From: Acidovorax sp. KKS102
GTDB lineage: Bacteria; Pseudomonadota; Gammaproteobacteria; Burkholderiales; Burkholderiaceae_C
Assembly (NCBI RefSeq): GCF_000302535.1
Contig: NC_018708.1
Span: 868,001 to 932,000, forward strand
Direction: 5' to 3'
DNA: 64,000 nucleotides
Part shown: in pieces, positions 34,803-45,632 of the stretch
Layout: every line of letters starts with the position of its first letter
Position numbering within the stretch: the first letter of the stretch is position 1
The notes under the pieces: generated by a model
Databases searched by the model: none
What the model saw: only the letters and a program-made list of their open reading frames with translations
What the model was told of the DNA's origin: nothing
Made by a program: the position numbers and the translations under genes

Positions 34803-36371
34803 ATGACCATGCCCCTCCGTTGCGACCAGTCTGCGCTGTGGCCCCAGTTGGCCGCCCACTACGCCTCCCATGGCCAGCACCTGGACATGCGCCAGGCGTT
34901 TGCGCAGGACGCCCAGCGGTTTGCCGCCTTCAGCCAGTCGGCCCCGCATGTGTTTGCCGACCTGTCCAAGAACCTGTGGGACCGCGATACCGAAGCGTTG
35001 CTGCTGGACCTGGCCCGCGACTGCGGCCTGGTGCAACACCGCGATGCGATGTTTGCTGGCGAGGCCATCAACACCACCGAAAACCGCGCCGTGCTGCACA
35101 CGCTGCTGCGCCGCCCTGCAGGCGTGGCCCTGCCCGGTGATGTGCCCGAGACCGCGCAGCGCCTGGCCGATGTGCACCACACGCTTGACGCTATGCTGCA
35201 GTACGCCGAGCGGGTGCGCAGCGATGCCGCCATCACCGACGTGGTGAACATCGGCATCGGCGGGTCGGACCTGGGCCCGCACATGGCCGTGCGTGCGCTC
35301 GAAGAGTTCCGCATCCCCGGCAAGCGCTTTCACTTTGTGTCGAACGTGGACGGGTACGAGCTGCACCATGTGCTCAAGGGCCTGCGGCCCGAGAGCACGC
35401 TGTTCCTGGTCGCGTCCAAAACCTTCACCACGGCCGAGACCATGACCAACGCGCGCTCGGCGCTCGCGTGGTTTGCTGCCCAGGGCGGTCGCGATGTAGC
35501 CCGCCACTTTGCGGCGCTCACCACCAACATCGAAGCCGCTGGCGCCTTGGGCATTACCACCACCTTCGGTTTCTGGGACTGGGTGGGCGGCCGTTACTCG
35601 CTGTGGTCGGCCATTGGCCTGCCGATCGCCATCGCGATTGGTGCGCAGGGGTTCCGCGACTTCCTCGCGGGCGCGCATGCCATGGACGAGCATTTCCGCA
35701 CCGCGCCGCTGGCGCAGAACCTGCCCGTGCGCCTGGGCCTGCTCGATGTCTGGTACCGCAACTTCCACGGCTTCACCAGCCGCTGCATCGCGCCGTACCA
35801 CGCGGCGCTGGGCCGCTACTCGGCCTACCTGCAGCAGCTGGAGATGGAAAGCAACGGCAAGCGTGTGGCACAAGACGGAAGCCTGCTTACCTGCGTGACG
35901 TCGCCCGTGCTCTGGGGCGAGCCCGGCACCAACGGCCAGCACGCGTTCTTCCAGATGCTGCACCAGGGCGCCGACGTGCTGCCGCTGGAGATCGTGGCCG
36001 TGCGCAAGGCATCACACCCCCTACCCGGCCACCAGCAAAAGCTGCTGGCCAACGCGCTGGCGCAAACGCAGGCGCTGATGGTGGGCAAGGCCAGCGACGA
36101 CGGGCACCGCCACTTTCCCGGCAACCGCCCCAGCACGCTGATGCTGCTCGAATCCCTCACCCCCACCTCGTTGGGCGCGTTGATTGCGCTGCAGGAGCAT
36201 CGCGTGTTTGTGAGCGGCAGCTTGTGGGGCATCAACAGCTTTGACCAATGGGGCGTGGAGCTGGGCAAGGTGCTGGCCAAAGACATCGAGGCGCGCCTGG
36301 AAAGCGGTGACGTGGCCGGGCTCGATGGCTCCACGGCGGGCTTGCTGGGCCTGCTGCGCAACGCGGCCTGA
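34803..36371 (+). CDS. pgi: glucose-6-phosphate isomerase
   Basis: A 522-aa phosphoglucose isomerase. Conserved blocks are VVNIGIGGSDLGPHMA (phosphate and sugar binding), VASKTFTTAETMTNA, GGRYSLWSAIGLPIA (signature), and GTNGQHAFFQMLHQG with the catalytic glutamate/histidine region. The start may be ATG 34803 or ATG 34809; neither has a clear ribosome-binding site. It returns fructose-6-phosphate, from gluconeogenesis or transaldolase, to glucose-6-phosphate for the Entner-Doudoroff route. It is divergent from zwf. Confidence 0.95.
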   Translation: MTMPLRCDQSALWPQLAAHYASHGQHLDMRQAFAQDAQRFAAFSQSAPHVFADLSKNLWDRDTEALLLDLARDCGLVQHRDAMFAGEAINTTENRAVLHTLLRRPAGVALPGDVPETAQRLADVHHTLDAMLQYAERVRSDAAITDVVNIGIGGSDLGPHMAVRALEEFRIPGKRFHFVSNVDGYELHHVLKGLRPESTLFLVASKTFTTAETMTNARSALAWFAAQGGRDVARHFAALTTNIEAAGALGITTTFGFWDWVGGRYSLWSAIGLPIAIAIGAQGFRDFLAGAHAMDEHFRTAPLAQNLPVRLGLLDVWYRNFHGFTSRCIAPYHAALGRYSAYLQQLEMESNGKRVAQDGSLLTCVTSPVLWGEPGTNGQHAFFQMLHQGADVLPLEIVAVRKASHPLPGHQQKLLANALAQTQALMVGKASDDGHRHFPGNRPSTLMLLESLTPTSLGALIALQEHRVFVSGSLWGINSFDQWGVELGKVLAKDIEARLESGDVAGLDGSTAGLLGLLRNAA

Positions 36372-36484
36372 CCCTCACGGAACTGCACCGTCCTCGGGGT
36401 AGCGCTGGCGCGAGACTAGGCGCCCCACCGGCAGAAACCAGCGCGGTTTCTTGCCCACAGCCCACAGATCAGGAGACACATGCC

Positions 36485-37717
36485 ATGGCGATTCCGCCAC
36501 TGCCAAACTTCCGCTCCGCTGCCTTTTTGCGCCAGCATCTGCGTAAAACCATGGCGTTCTACGACCCCGTGGCCACCGACCCGAGCGGCGGGCAGTTCCA
36601 CTTCTTTCTGGACGATGGCACGGTCTACAACCCGCGCACCCGCCACCTCGTCAGCGCCACGCGTTTTGTAATCACGCATGCCATGCTCTATCGCACCACG
36701 GGCGATGAGCGCTACCAGGTGGGCATGCGGCACGCGCTCACGTTCCTGCGCACAGCGTTCCTCGATCCTGCGACGGGCGGCTATGCTTGGCTGATCGATT
36801 GGCAGGATGGCCGCGCCACCATACAAGACGCCACACGCCACTGCTACGGCATGGCCTTTGTGATGCTGGCCTGTGCGCGCGCTTACGAGGCCGGAGTGCC
36901 CGAGGCCTGCGATTGGCTGGCTGAGGCTTTTCAAACGGCTGAGAAGCATTTCTGGCAACCCGCCGCACGCCTGTATGCCGACGAGGCCAGCCCTGACTGG
37001 CAACTCACCAGTTACCGGGGCCAGAACGCCAACATGCACGCCTGCGAGGCCATGATCTCGGCCTTCCGCGCCACGGGCGAGCATCGCTACATCGAGCGTG
37101 CGGAGCAACTCGCACAAGGCATCTGCCAGCGGCAGGCCGCGCTGTCCACCGCCGCCCTTGCTCCCGCCGCTGAAGGGTGGTTGTGGGAACACTTCCACGC
37201 CGACTGGTCCGTGGACTGGGACTACAACCGCCACGACCGCAGCAACATCTTCCGCCCCTGGGGCTACCAGATTGGCCACCAGACCGAATGGGCCAAGCTG
37301 CTGCTGCAACTCGACGCCTTGCTGCCCGCCGACTGGCACCTGCCCTGTGCGCAGCGCCTGTTCGATGCGGCTGTGGAGCGCGGCTGGGATGCCGAGCACG
37401 GCGGCCTGTACTACGGCATGGCGCCCGACGGCAGCATCTGCGACGACGGCAAATACCACTGGGTGCAAGCCGAAAGCGTGGCGGCTGCGGCGGTGCTGGC
37501 GGTGCGCACGGGCGACGAGCGCTACTGGCAGTGGTACGACCGCATCTGGGCCTATTGCTGGGCCCACTTTGTGGACCACCAACACGGCGCGTGGTTTCGC
37601 ATCCTGCACCGCGACAACCGCAACACCACCCGCGAAAAGAGCAATGCGGGGAAGGTGGACTATCACAACATGGGGGCGTGTTATGACGTGTTGGGAGTGG
37701 TGGCAGCGGGGACTTGA
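36485..37717 (+). CDS. AGE-superfamily isomerase/epimerase (mannose isomerase-like)
   Basis: A 410-aa (alpha/alpha)6-barrel protein of the N-acylglucosamine 2-epimerase superfamily. Characteristic parts are TRFVITHAMLYRTTGDERYQ, YRGQNANMHACEAMISAFRA with the conserved catalytic-type histidine, RPWGYQIGHQTEWAKLLLQL, and KYHWVQAESVAAAAVL. Members act on free sugars (mannose-fructose or mannose-glucose interconversion). Downstream of pgi and near glucokinase, it could turn mannose into a sugar this locus can use. AGGAGA before ATG 36485 supports the start. The exact substrate is not known. Confidence 0.85.
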   Translation: MAIPPLPNFRSAAFLRQHLRKTMAFYDPVATDPSGGQFHFFLDDGTVYNPRTRHLVSATRFVITHAMLYRTTGDERYQVGMRHALTFLRTAFLDPATGGYAWLIDWQDGRATIQDATRHCYGMAFVMLACARAYEAGVPEACDWLAEAFQTAEKHFWQPAARLYADEASPDWQLTSYRGQNANMHACEAMISAFRATGEHRYIERAEQLAQGICQRQAALSTAALAPAAEGWLWEHFHADWSVDWDYNRHDRSNIFRPWGYQIGHQTEWAKLLLQLDALLPADWHLPCAQRLFDAAVERGWDAEHGGLYYGMAPDGSICDDGKYHWVQAESVAAAAVLAVRTGDERYWQWYDRIWAYCWAHFVDHQHGAWFRILHRDNRNTTREKSNAGKVDYHNMGACYDVLGVVAAGT

Positions 37718-37764
37718 GCGCGGAGAATGGCGACTACTGCCATTTCCAAGGACGAGGTTTGTGT

Positions 37765-38205
37765 ATGAGCGAAATCGCCACTGAGAGTCGGCCCATGTAC
37801 CAAGCGGCCTGTCATTGCGGTGCAGTTCGGTTTGAGGTACGGCTCACAGACGGCTTGCGCAGTGCCCGTAGATGCAATTGCTCCTACTGCAGCATGCGTG
37901 GCGCGGTGGCTGTTTCTGCCAACTTGAGCGATATGAAGGTATTGCAGGGCGCGGATGTACTGACCCTGTACCAGTTCAACACGCGTGAGGCCAAGCACTA
38001 CTTTTGTTCCCGCTGCGGCATCTATACCTTTCATCAACGCCGGTCCTCTCCTCATCAATACGGGATCAATGTTGCGTGTATCGAAGGAATGAGTCCTTTC
38101 GACTTCGAAGAGGTGCCCGTCAGCGAAGGGCGGATGCATCCCAAGGATGCTGGTGTACGCAGCGGAACGATTGCTGGCTGGCTGCGATACACGGCCAATC
38201 GGTAA
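37765..38205 (+). CDS. GFA-family zinc protein
   Basis: A 146-aa protein of the glutathione-dependent formaldehyde-activating family. Zinc-ligand cysteines are visible in CHCGAVRFEV, RCNCSYCSMRG and YFCSRCGIYTFHQ. Members are often of unknown substrate despite the name. The start is chosen at ATG 37765, with GAGG upstream; the frame is open from 37714 and another ATG lies at 37795. It has a lower GC content and less biased codons than its neighbours and interrupts the sugar gene cluster, so it may be a later insertion. Confidence 0.8.
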   Translation: MSEIATESRPMYQAACHCGAVRFEVRLTDGLRSARRCNCSYCSMRGAVAVSANLSDMKVLQGADVLTLYQFNTREAKHYFCSRCGIYTFHQRRSSPHQYGINVACIEGMSPFDFEEVPVSEGRMHPKDAGVRSGTIAGWLRYTANR

Positions 38206-38259
38206 GCCGGGAAAACGGGCCTGCAAGCATTGCCGCTGGGCACGCTGGATCGCTCCTTC

Positions 38260-39192
38260 TTATGCACATTGGAATGCGTTGACTGGCAGTCCTGCCACCT
38301 TCACCCGCACACTGAACAGCGACCCCGCCGGAATCGCCGCTTCCTGCTCGTCTACAGGCCTCCCCGCTCGCGCCGACGTAATGAACAGCGTGTGCAGATC
38401 CTCCCCCCCAAAACACACCATGGTCGGGCACTGCACCGGCACCGCAATGCGCTGCAGCACCTCACCCGCTGGCGAGAGTTGCAACACGTATGCCCCCTCG
38501 TACATAGCGACCCAGTAATTCCCCTCCACATCCACCGCAGCCCCATCGGGACGCCCGCCGTAGGGCTGGCCTTCCACCTTGCGGTCAAAGTGCACCCAGG
38601 GGCGGCGATTCGTGATCTCACCCGTGGTCACATCAAAGTCGAACTGATCGATACGGTGCTCCGGCGTGTTGGCCCAATACATCGTGCGGTTGTCGGGGCT
38701 GAAGGCCAGGCCGTTGGCGGTGAAGTTGTCGCCTGCCATGTAGCGCACGCGGTAGCTGGTGGCGCTGCTGGCATCGGCCTGCAGGCACCACAGCGCGGCA
38801 TTCGGCGCCGTGCGCGGCGTGATGACCGAGCCCGCCCAGAAGCGGCCTGCGGTGTCGCAGCGGCCGTCGTTCAAGCGCAGGACCGCGGTGTCGTGCTGCT
38901 CCGGCGGCAGCGGGGCCAGGCAGGTGAGGGCGGTGGGGTCTGCGCTGTCCTTGGCCGTGTCCAGAAGATAGAAACCGTTTCGTAACCCGATTACCAATCG
39001 TCCATCCGCCGCTGGCGCGCAGCAGCCGGGCTCGCTGGGCATGCGCCATTGCCGGTGGCGGCCGCTTTCGGGGTGCCATGCATGCACCGCTTGTCCCTGA
39101 ATGTCACACCAGTAAAGGGATTTTTCCGTGGGGTGCCAGAAGGGCGATTCGCCCAGTTCGGACGGCGGCAAGGGCAAGGTTTGCAGGGACAT
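38260..39192 (-). CDS. SMP-30/gluconolactonase-family lactonase
   Basis: A 310-aa six-bladed beta-propeller lactonase. The metal-binding residues of the family are all identifiable: E15 in LGESPFW, N160 in TANGLAF, D216 in GRPDGAAVD, plus N108-D109 in RLNDGR. ATG 39192 opens at the usual position. The same frame stays open far upstream across edd, but that is only GC-rich antisense. It diverges from edd over a HexR-like box. It may hydrolyse gluconolactone or, as no pgl gene is seen here, 6-phosphogluconolactone. Confidence 0.88.
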   Translation of the reverse strand: MSLQTLPLPPSELGESPFWHPTEKSLYWCDIQGQAVHAWHPESGRHRQWRMPSEPGCCAPAADGRLVIGLRNGFYLLDTAKDSADPTALTCLAPLPPEQHDTAVLRLNDGRCDTAGRFWAGSVITPRTAPNAALWCLQADASSATSYRVRYMAGDNFTANGLAFSPDNRTMYWANTPEHRIDQFDFDVTTGEITNRRPWVHFDRKVEGQPYGGRPDGAAVDVEGNYWVAMYEGAYVLQLSPAGEVLQRIAVPVQCPTMVCFGGEDLHTLFITSARAGRPVDEQEAAIPAGSLFSVRVKVAGLPVNAFQCA

Positions 39193-39207
39193 GGGTTGAA
39201 GCGGGGT

Positions 39208-39222
39208 GGTTATCGAGTTACA
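39208..39222. promoter_or_regulatory. HexR-like box between the lactonase gene and edd
   Basis: GGTTATCGAGTTACA matches the zwf/pgi-type word at 12 of 15 positions, with a perfect GTTACA half. It lies 15 bp before the lactonase start and 70 bp before edd, so one operator could serve both directions. Confidence 0.6.
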
Positions 39223-39291
39223 TTCTAGGGCTTCAGCTACTGAGCCCCGGCACCATGCATGGGGCCTTGCCACCCACCGATGGAGACTTCC

Positions 39292-41061
39292 ATGCACCCA
39301 GTTGTAGCGCGCGTGACCGAGCGCATTGTCCAGCGCAGCGCAGACACCCGCAGCGCCTACCTTGCCGGCGTTGACGCCATGATCGCCCGCAAGCCCGCCC
39401 AAGACCGCATGGGCTGCGCCAATCTGGCCCATGCTTATGCGGCGCTGCCGGGCTCCGACAAGTTCAAGGTGACGGTCGAAAAGGCGCCCAACATTGGCGT
39501 GGTGACCGCCTACAACGACATGCTCTCGGCCCACCAGCCGTACCAGGGCTACCCCGCCGTGCTGCGTGATGAGGCCGCCAAGCAAGGCGCTACGGTGCAG
39601 GTGGCCGGTGGTGTGCCCGCGATGTGCGACGGCGTGACGCAGGGCACGCCCGGCATGGAGCTGTCGCTGTTCTCCCGCGATGCGATTGCCATGGCCACGG
39701 CGGTAGCGCTGTCCCACGATGTGTTCGATGGTGCGCTGCTGCTGGGCGTGTGCGACAAGATCGTGCCGGGCTTGCTGATCGGTGCGCTGCACTACGGCCA
39801 CTTGCCCTGCGTGTTCGTGCCCGCAGGCCCCATGGGCACGGGCCTGTCGAACAAGGACAAATCCAAGGTGCGCGAGCAGTACGCACAAGGTCTGGTGGGG
39901 CGTGACGAACTGCTCAAGGCCGAGTCCGCCGCGTACCACAGCCCCGGCACCTGCACCTTCTACGGCACGGCCAACAGCAACCAGATGCTGCTCGAAGCCA
40001 TGGGCCTGCATGTGCCCGGCGCGGCGTTCGAGTCCCCCGGCACCGAGGCGCGCGAGGCCTTCACCCGCCAGGCGCTGCGCACCGTGCTCGACATCGGCAA
40101 GCGCGGATCGCGTTTCACCCCCATCGGCAAGCTGGTGGACGAGCGCTGCATCGTCAACGCCATGGTGGCCTTGCTGGCCACGGGAGGCTCCACCAACCAC
40201 CTGATCCATTGGGTAGCCATTGCACGCAGCGCGGGCATCCTGATCGACTGGACGGACTTTGACGAGCTCTCGTCCGTGGTGCCCCTGCTGGCCCGTGTGT
40301 ATCCGAACGGCGATGCCGATGTGAACCAGTTCCAGGCCGCAGGCGGCCCGCCGTGGATCCTGCGCGAGCTGCTGGCGGGTGGCTTCATGCACCCCGATGT
40401 ATTGAGCGTGAACGCGGGCGGCATTGCCGATGGCGGCAAGAGCGCACCCGCCGTATCGGGCGACACCTCGGTGCTGCGGCCTGTGAGCGAACCCTTCTCG
40501 CCCACGGGCGGCCTGCGCCTTCTGCAAGGCCGCCTGGGCCGTGCGGTGATCAAGGTCTCGGCCGTGCCCGAAGACCGCCACATCGTCCAAGCCCCGGCGC
40601 GTGTTTTCGATTCGCAAGAAGCCCTGCTCGCCGCCTTCAGCGCGGGCGAGGTCAACCAGGACATGGTGGCCGTGGTGCGTTTTCAGGGGCCGCAGGCCAA
40701 TGGCATGCCCGAGCTGCACAAGCTCACGCCCCCGCTGGCGGTGCTGCAGAACCAAGGCTTCCAGGTGGCGCTGGTGACTGACGGTCGCATGAGCGGCGCA
40801 TCGGGCCGTGTGCCTGCTGCCATCCACGTCACGCCCGAGGCACTGGCCGGTGGTCCGCTGGCCAAGGTGCGCGATGGCGACATCGTGCGGGTGGATGCAG
40901 TCGCTGGCACGCTCGATGTGTTGGTGGACGATGCCGAGTGGGCCGCTCGCGCCCCGGCACCCTTCAACGCCCCATCACCCATCGGCTTTGGCCGTGAACT
41001 CTTCACCAACTTTCGCCGCCACGCAGGCGGTGCCGAACAAGGAGCCTGCACATGGCTGTAA
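39292..41061 (+). CDS. edd: 6-phosphogluconate dehydratase
   Basis: A 589-aa IlvD/Edd-family [4Fe-4S] dehydratase making KDPG from 6-phosphogluconate. Conserved parts are [36 protein letters not shown] and [15 protein letters not shown] (cluster cysteines), [13 protein letters not shown] with the third cysteine, and [22 protein letters not shown] 39292 is preferred (GGAGA six bases upstream), giving a length close to the family norm; ATG 39280 is also in frame. The stop overlaps the eda start by ten bases, so the two Entner-Doudoroff enzymes are translationally coupled. Confidence 0.95.
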   Translation: MHPVVARVTERIVQRSADTRSAYLAGVDAMIARKPAQDRMGCANLAHAYAALPGSDKFKVTVEKAPNIGVVTAYNDMLSAHQPYQGYPAVLRDEAAKQGATVQVAGGVPAMCDGVTQGTPGMELSLFSRDAIAMATAVALSHDVFDGALLLGVCDKIVPGLLIGALHYGHLPCVFVPAGPMGTGLSNKDKSKVREQYAQGLVGRDELLKAESAAYHSPGTCTFYGTANSNQMLLEAMGLHVPGAAFESPGTEAREAFTRQALRTVLDIGKRGSRFTPIGKLVDERCIVNAMVALLATGGSTNHLIHWVAIARSAGILIDWTDFDELSSVVPLLARVYPNGDADVNQFQAAGGPPWILRELLAGGFMHPDVLSVNAGGIADGGKSAPAVSGDTSVLRPVSEPFSPTGGLRLLQGRLGRAVIKVSAVPEDRHIVQAPARVFDSQEALLAAFSAGEVNQDMVAVVRFQGPQANGMPELHKLTPPLAVLQNQGFQVALVTDGRMSGASGRVPAAIHVTPEALAGGPLAKVRDGDIVRVDAVAGTLDVLVDDAEWAARAPAPFNAPSPIGFGRELFTNFRRHAGGAEQGACTWL

Positions 41062-41708
41062 CCCCTGCTTCCACCTCCATGAATCCCCTCGACATCGCCA
41101 GCCACGGCCCGGTCATCCCCGTCATCGTGATCGACCGCGTGGACGACGCGCTGCCCCTAGCCGAGGCCTTGCTGGCCGGTGGCGTGAAGGTGCTGGAGGT
41201 GACGTTGCGCACCGCTGCGGGTCTGCCTGCCATCGAAGCCATCGCCCGCCATCTGCCCGAGGCCGTGGTGGGTGTGGGCACGGTGCTCAACGCCGATGAC
41301 GCCCGCCGCGCGAGCGAAGCCGGTGCGCGGTTTGCCGTGAGCCCCGGCTACACCTCGGCCGTGGGCAGCGCCTGCAAGGGCCTGAACCTGCCGCTGCTGC
41401 CCGGCGTGGCCACGTCGAGCGAGATCATGGCGGCGCTGGCCGATGGGTTCTCGTTCCTCAAGCTGTTCCCGGCCGAGGCCGTGGGTGGCATCCCGCTGCT
41501 CAAGTCCTGGGCCAGCCCGTTTGGCCAGGTGAGCTTTTGCCCTACCGGCGGCATCACCAACGCCACCGCTTCCAACTACCTGGCGCTGCCCAATGTGCGC
41601 TGCGTGGGGGGCTCGTGGCTCACGCCCACCGACGCGGTGCGTGCGGGCGACTGGGCGCGCATCACGCAACTGGCGCGCGACACCCAGGCGCTGCGCAAGG
41701 CGGCCTGA
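41052..41708 (+). CDS. eda: KDPG aldolase
   Basis: A 218-aa 2-dehydro-3-deoxyphosphogluconate aldolase that splits KDPG into pyruvate and glyceraldehyde-3-phosphate. The general-base glutamate lies in [17 protein letters not shown] is the phosphate-side motif, the Schiff-base lysine is in [12 protein letters not shown], and CPTGGIT binds phosphate. It overlaps edd. Its substrate KDPG is also the expected HexR effector, so this enzyme sets the inducer level. Confidence 0.96.
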   Translation: MAVTPASTSMNPLDIASHGPVIPVIVIDRVDDALPLAEALLAGGVKVLEVTLRTAAGLPAIEAIARHLPEAVVGVGTVLNADDARRASEAGARFAVSPGYTSAVGSACKGLNLPLLPGVATSSEIMAALADGFSFLKLFPAEAVGGIPLLKSWASPFGQVSFCPTGGITNATASNYLALPNVRCVGGSWLTPTDAVRAGDWARITQLARDTQALRKAA

Positions 41709-41748
41709 GGGATCGCTGGCGCTGGGTTTGCTGCCGAAAGTGCCCCAT

Positions 41749-41790
41749 GCGCTAGTGCATTAAGCGCTGGCAGCTATAAAAATAATAGCG
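41749..41790 (-). repeat. family A intergenic repeat, copy 6
   Basis: On the minus strand it reads GCTATTATTTTTATAGCTGC, then CAGCGCTTAATGCACTAGCG, with both halves of the family present. It lies 40 bp after eda. Confidence 0.7.
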
Positions 41791-41938
41791 TCTAACTTTA
41801 AAAAATCCGTGGCGCGGGCGGCACAGCGTGGCCGCTGTGTGTGTCGAGCCGGCTGGACTTGTCGCAACGCCCCTCTATCATGGCCACGCGGGGATACCCC
41901 GTGACCGAGCAACGATTGTTCAAGAGAGGGAGTTCGCT

Positions 41939-42238
41939 ATGGATTTTGTTTCGGCTGTCAAAAGCTGCTTCGCGCAGTACGCCGGGTTTTCGGGTCGTGC
42001 GCCACGCTCCGAGTTCTGGTGGTTCGCGCTGTTCCAGCTCGGCGTGCTGGTGATTGCCACCATGATCAGCCAGGTGCTCTACGGCATTGCCGCCTTGGCC
42101 CTGCTGCTGCCCGCGCTGGCGGTGGGCGCACGCCGCTTGCATGACATTGGGCGCTCCGGCTGGTGGCAGCTGCTGTCGCTCACCGGTATTGGTACCCTGG
42201 TGCTAATTTACTGGTGGGTGCAGCCCAGCGGGGAGTAA
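41939..42238 (+). CDS. DUF805 small membrane protein
   Basis: A 99-aa protein of the DUF805 family. Family marks are YAGFSGRAPRSEFWWFALFQ near the start and ALLLPALAVGARRLHDIGRS in the middle. About three hydrophobic helices are visible. The function of the family is unknown; members sit in the inner membrane. AGAGAGGGAG precedes ATG 41939, whereas an in-frame extension upstream would run through unconserved sequence. It appears to be monocistronic, bounded by a terminator. Confidence 0.88.
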   Translation: MDFVSAVKSCFAQYAGFSGRAPRSEFWWFALFQLGVLVIATMISQVLYGIAALALLLPALAVGARRLHDIGRSGWWQLLSLTGIGTLVLIYWWVQPSGE

Positions 42239-42274
42239 AGCCGCCGCAAGCTGACGCCCCGCGTTGGCGCCCAT

Positions 42275-42311
42275 GAAAAAAGCCCGCAGACCGTAAGGCC
42301 TGCGGGCTTTT
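42275..42311. terminator. bidirectional terminator between the DUF805 gene and groEL
   Basis: An A-run, AGCCCGCAG (42281-42289), a short loop, CTGCGGGCT (42300-42308) and a T-run. The hairpin can end the plus-strand DUF805 transcript and the minus-strand groES-groEL transcript. Confidence 0.85.
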
Positions 42312-42362
42312 GTGTTGTGGACTGCGCAGCGAGCACCGGGCTGCTGCGCAGGGGCCGGGCAA

Positions 42363-44080
<1,718 letters not shown>

Positions 44081-44101
44081 AGATGAGTAACGCAGGGGGA
44101 A

Positions 44102-44392
44102 TTACTTCTCGACCACGGCAAACAGATCGTCTTCCTTCATGACCAGCAGCTCGTCGCCGTTGACCTTGACGGTCTGGCCCGAGTACTTGCCGAACAGAAC
44201 GCGGTCGCCGACCTTCACGTTCAGGGCGATCACTTCACCCTTGTCGTTCTTCTTGCCAGGGCCCACGGCCAACACTTCACCTTGATCGGGCTTTTCGGCG
44301 GCGTTGTCAGGGATCACGATGCCGGAGGCCGTCGTGGTTTCGCTTTCAATACGCTTGACGATCACGCGATCGTGCAGAGGGCGAAGGTTCAT
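44102..44392 (-). CDS. groS: co-chaperonin GroES (Hsp10)
   Basis: A 96-aa co-chaperonin. The start is [14 protein letters not shown]; the mobile loop that contacts GroEL is [18 protein letters not shown]; and [17 protein letters not shown] is the conserved dome part. ATG 44392 matches the family start; an extension of 14 residues is open but unconserved. It is the first gene of the groES-groEL operon, behind a CIRCE operator. Confidence 0.97.
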   Translation of the reverse strand: MNLRPLHDRVIVKRIESETTTASGIVIPDNAAEKPDQGEVLAVGPGKKNDKGEVIALNVKVGDRVLFGKYSGQTVKVNGDELLVMKEDDLFAVVEK

Positions 44393-44483
44393 TGCATTGC
44401 TCCTGTTTTCAGTAAAAAAAGCTGATGGATTCAATCAGCCCCGGCCATCCGGGGCCACCAAACTGCCAGCAGGGAGCGCGGTG

Positions 44484-44510
44484 TTAGCACTCGTCTGCGG
44501 TGAGTGCTAA
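44484..44510 (-). promoter_or_regulatory. CIRCE operator (HrcA site)
   Basis: A perfect TTAGCACTC-N9-GAGTGCTAA inverted repeat, the classical HrcA operator. It lies 92 bp before groES and directly follows the -10 box, so bound HrcA would block transcription. The hrcA gene itself is not in the window. Confidence 0.97.
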
Positions 44511-44538
44511 TGATACGGGCATTTGTGGCCATTTCAAG
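44510..44538 (-). promoter_or_regulatory. groES promoter with overlapping sigma-70 and sigma-32 elements
   Basis: On the minus strand TTGAAA (44532-44537) and TATCAT (44510-44515) are 16 bp apart, a fair sigma-70 promoter. The same stretch reads CTTGAAA, a 12-bp spacer, then CCCGTATC, close to the sigma-32 layout of E. coli groE. Both start sites would lie inside or next to CIRCE, which gives dual heat control. Confidence 0.65.
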
Positions 44539-44595
44539 ACACCCCCCCAGAACATAGGGAAGAAGGCTTCGCCTCTCCAGCTCTGCCCGCGTCCG

Positions 44596-45531
44596 TCAGG
44601 CCGCGCCACTCAGCATCAGATCCAGGTTCTGCACTGCCCCCCCTGAGGCGCCTTTGCCCAGGTTGTCAAACACGGCGGTCAGTAGCACCTGGCCGTGGCG
44701 GACGTTACTGAACACCCCCAGTCGCAACTGGTTGGTGCCGTTCAGGGCCTGTGGGTCCAGGTGTTCGGCTGCTTCGGTAGCGGCGGGGGGCATCACCTCG
44801 ACAAAGGGGGCATCGGCATAGTGCTGCTGCAGGCAGGCGTGCAGGTGTTCGCCTTGTGTGCCCGGCGCGAGCTGCCGCAGATGCAACCCGACTGTCAGCA
44901 CGATGCCCTGGCGGAAGGCGCCGTACGAGGGCAAGAAAAACGGCCGCTGCGATAGCCCGGCGTGTTGCGCGATTTCGGGCGTGTGTTTGTGCTCCAGCTG
45001 CAGCCCGTAGACCTGGAAGGCGGGCGCATGGGCGGCCTCGGGGCCTTCGTGCGCTTGCACGCGAGCACGCCCACCGCCGGAGTAGCCCGACACCGCATGG
45101 ATGTTGAGCGCATGGTCGGCAGGCAGCAAGCCGGCCTGCACCAGGGGCCGCAGCAGGGCGATAGCACCTGTGGGGTAACAGCCGGGGTTGCTGACGCGTT
45201 GCGCGCTGGCGATGCGCGCGGCCTGCGCCGCGTCCATTTCTGGAAAGCCATAGACCCATTGCGCGTCCGTGCGGTGGGCCGAGCTGGCGTCGATCACGCG
45301 CACGGCGGGGTTGTGGATGGCGGCCACGGCTTCGCGGGCGGCGGCGTCGGGCAGGCACAGGATGGCGATGTCGCAGCTGTTGATGGCTTCGGCGCGGCGG
45401 GTGGGGTTCTTGCGGTCGGATTCGGGCAGTGTCAGCACCTGCAGGTCGGTGCGGCCGTGCAGACGCTGGTGGATTTGCAGGCCGGTGGTGCCTTGGTCGC
45501 CGTCAATAAAAACAAGGGGCTGGGTGGTCAT
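44596..45531 (-). CDS. argC: N-acetyl-gamma-glutamyl-phosphate reductase (type 2)
   Basis: A 311-aa arginine biosynthesis enzyme that reduces N-acetylglutamyl phosphate with NADPH. It is the shorter ArgC type, which starts [18 protein letters not shown]. The active-site cysteine is in [14 protein letters not shown], and [15 protein letters not shown] follows. ATG 45531 is chosen; an upstream in-frame stretch of 27 residues runs into the A+T-rich promoter region. It is divergent from a LysR gene, and no other arginine gene is nearby. Confidence 0.93.
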   Translation of the reverse strand: MTTQPLVFIDGDQGTTGLQIHQRLHGRTDLQVLTLPESDRKNPTRRAEAINSCDIAILCLPDAAAREAVAAIHNPAVRVIDASSAHRTDAQWVYGFPEMDAAQAARIASAQRVSNPGCYPTGAIALLRPLVQAGLLPADHALNIHAVSGYSGGGRARVQAHEGPEAAHAPAFQVYGLQLEHKHTPEIAQHAGLSQRPFFLPSYGAFRQGIVLTVGLHLRQLAPGTQGEHLHACLQQHYADAPFVEVMPPAATEAAEHLDPQALNGTNQLRLGVFSNVRHGQVLLTAVFDNLGKGASGGAVQNLDLMLSGAA

Positions 45532-45632
45532 GGTGCGGATTCCTGACATGGGGGGATATGGAATCTTCGGCGCCGGTCTAAACTTTGAAAAGTTGAATTT
45601 CACAAACTTCAAGATCAGTTCTGCTGAACGTC

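Noticed and set aside
39193..40827. N-terminal extension of the lactonase frame by 545 codons
   Set aside because: It is antisense to edd. The lactonase family start is at 39192 and the extension has no similarity to any domain I know.
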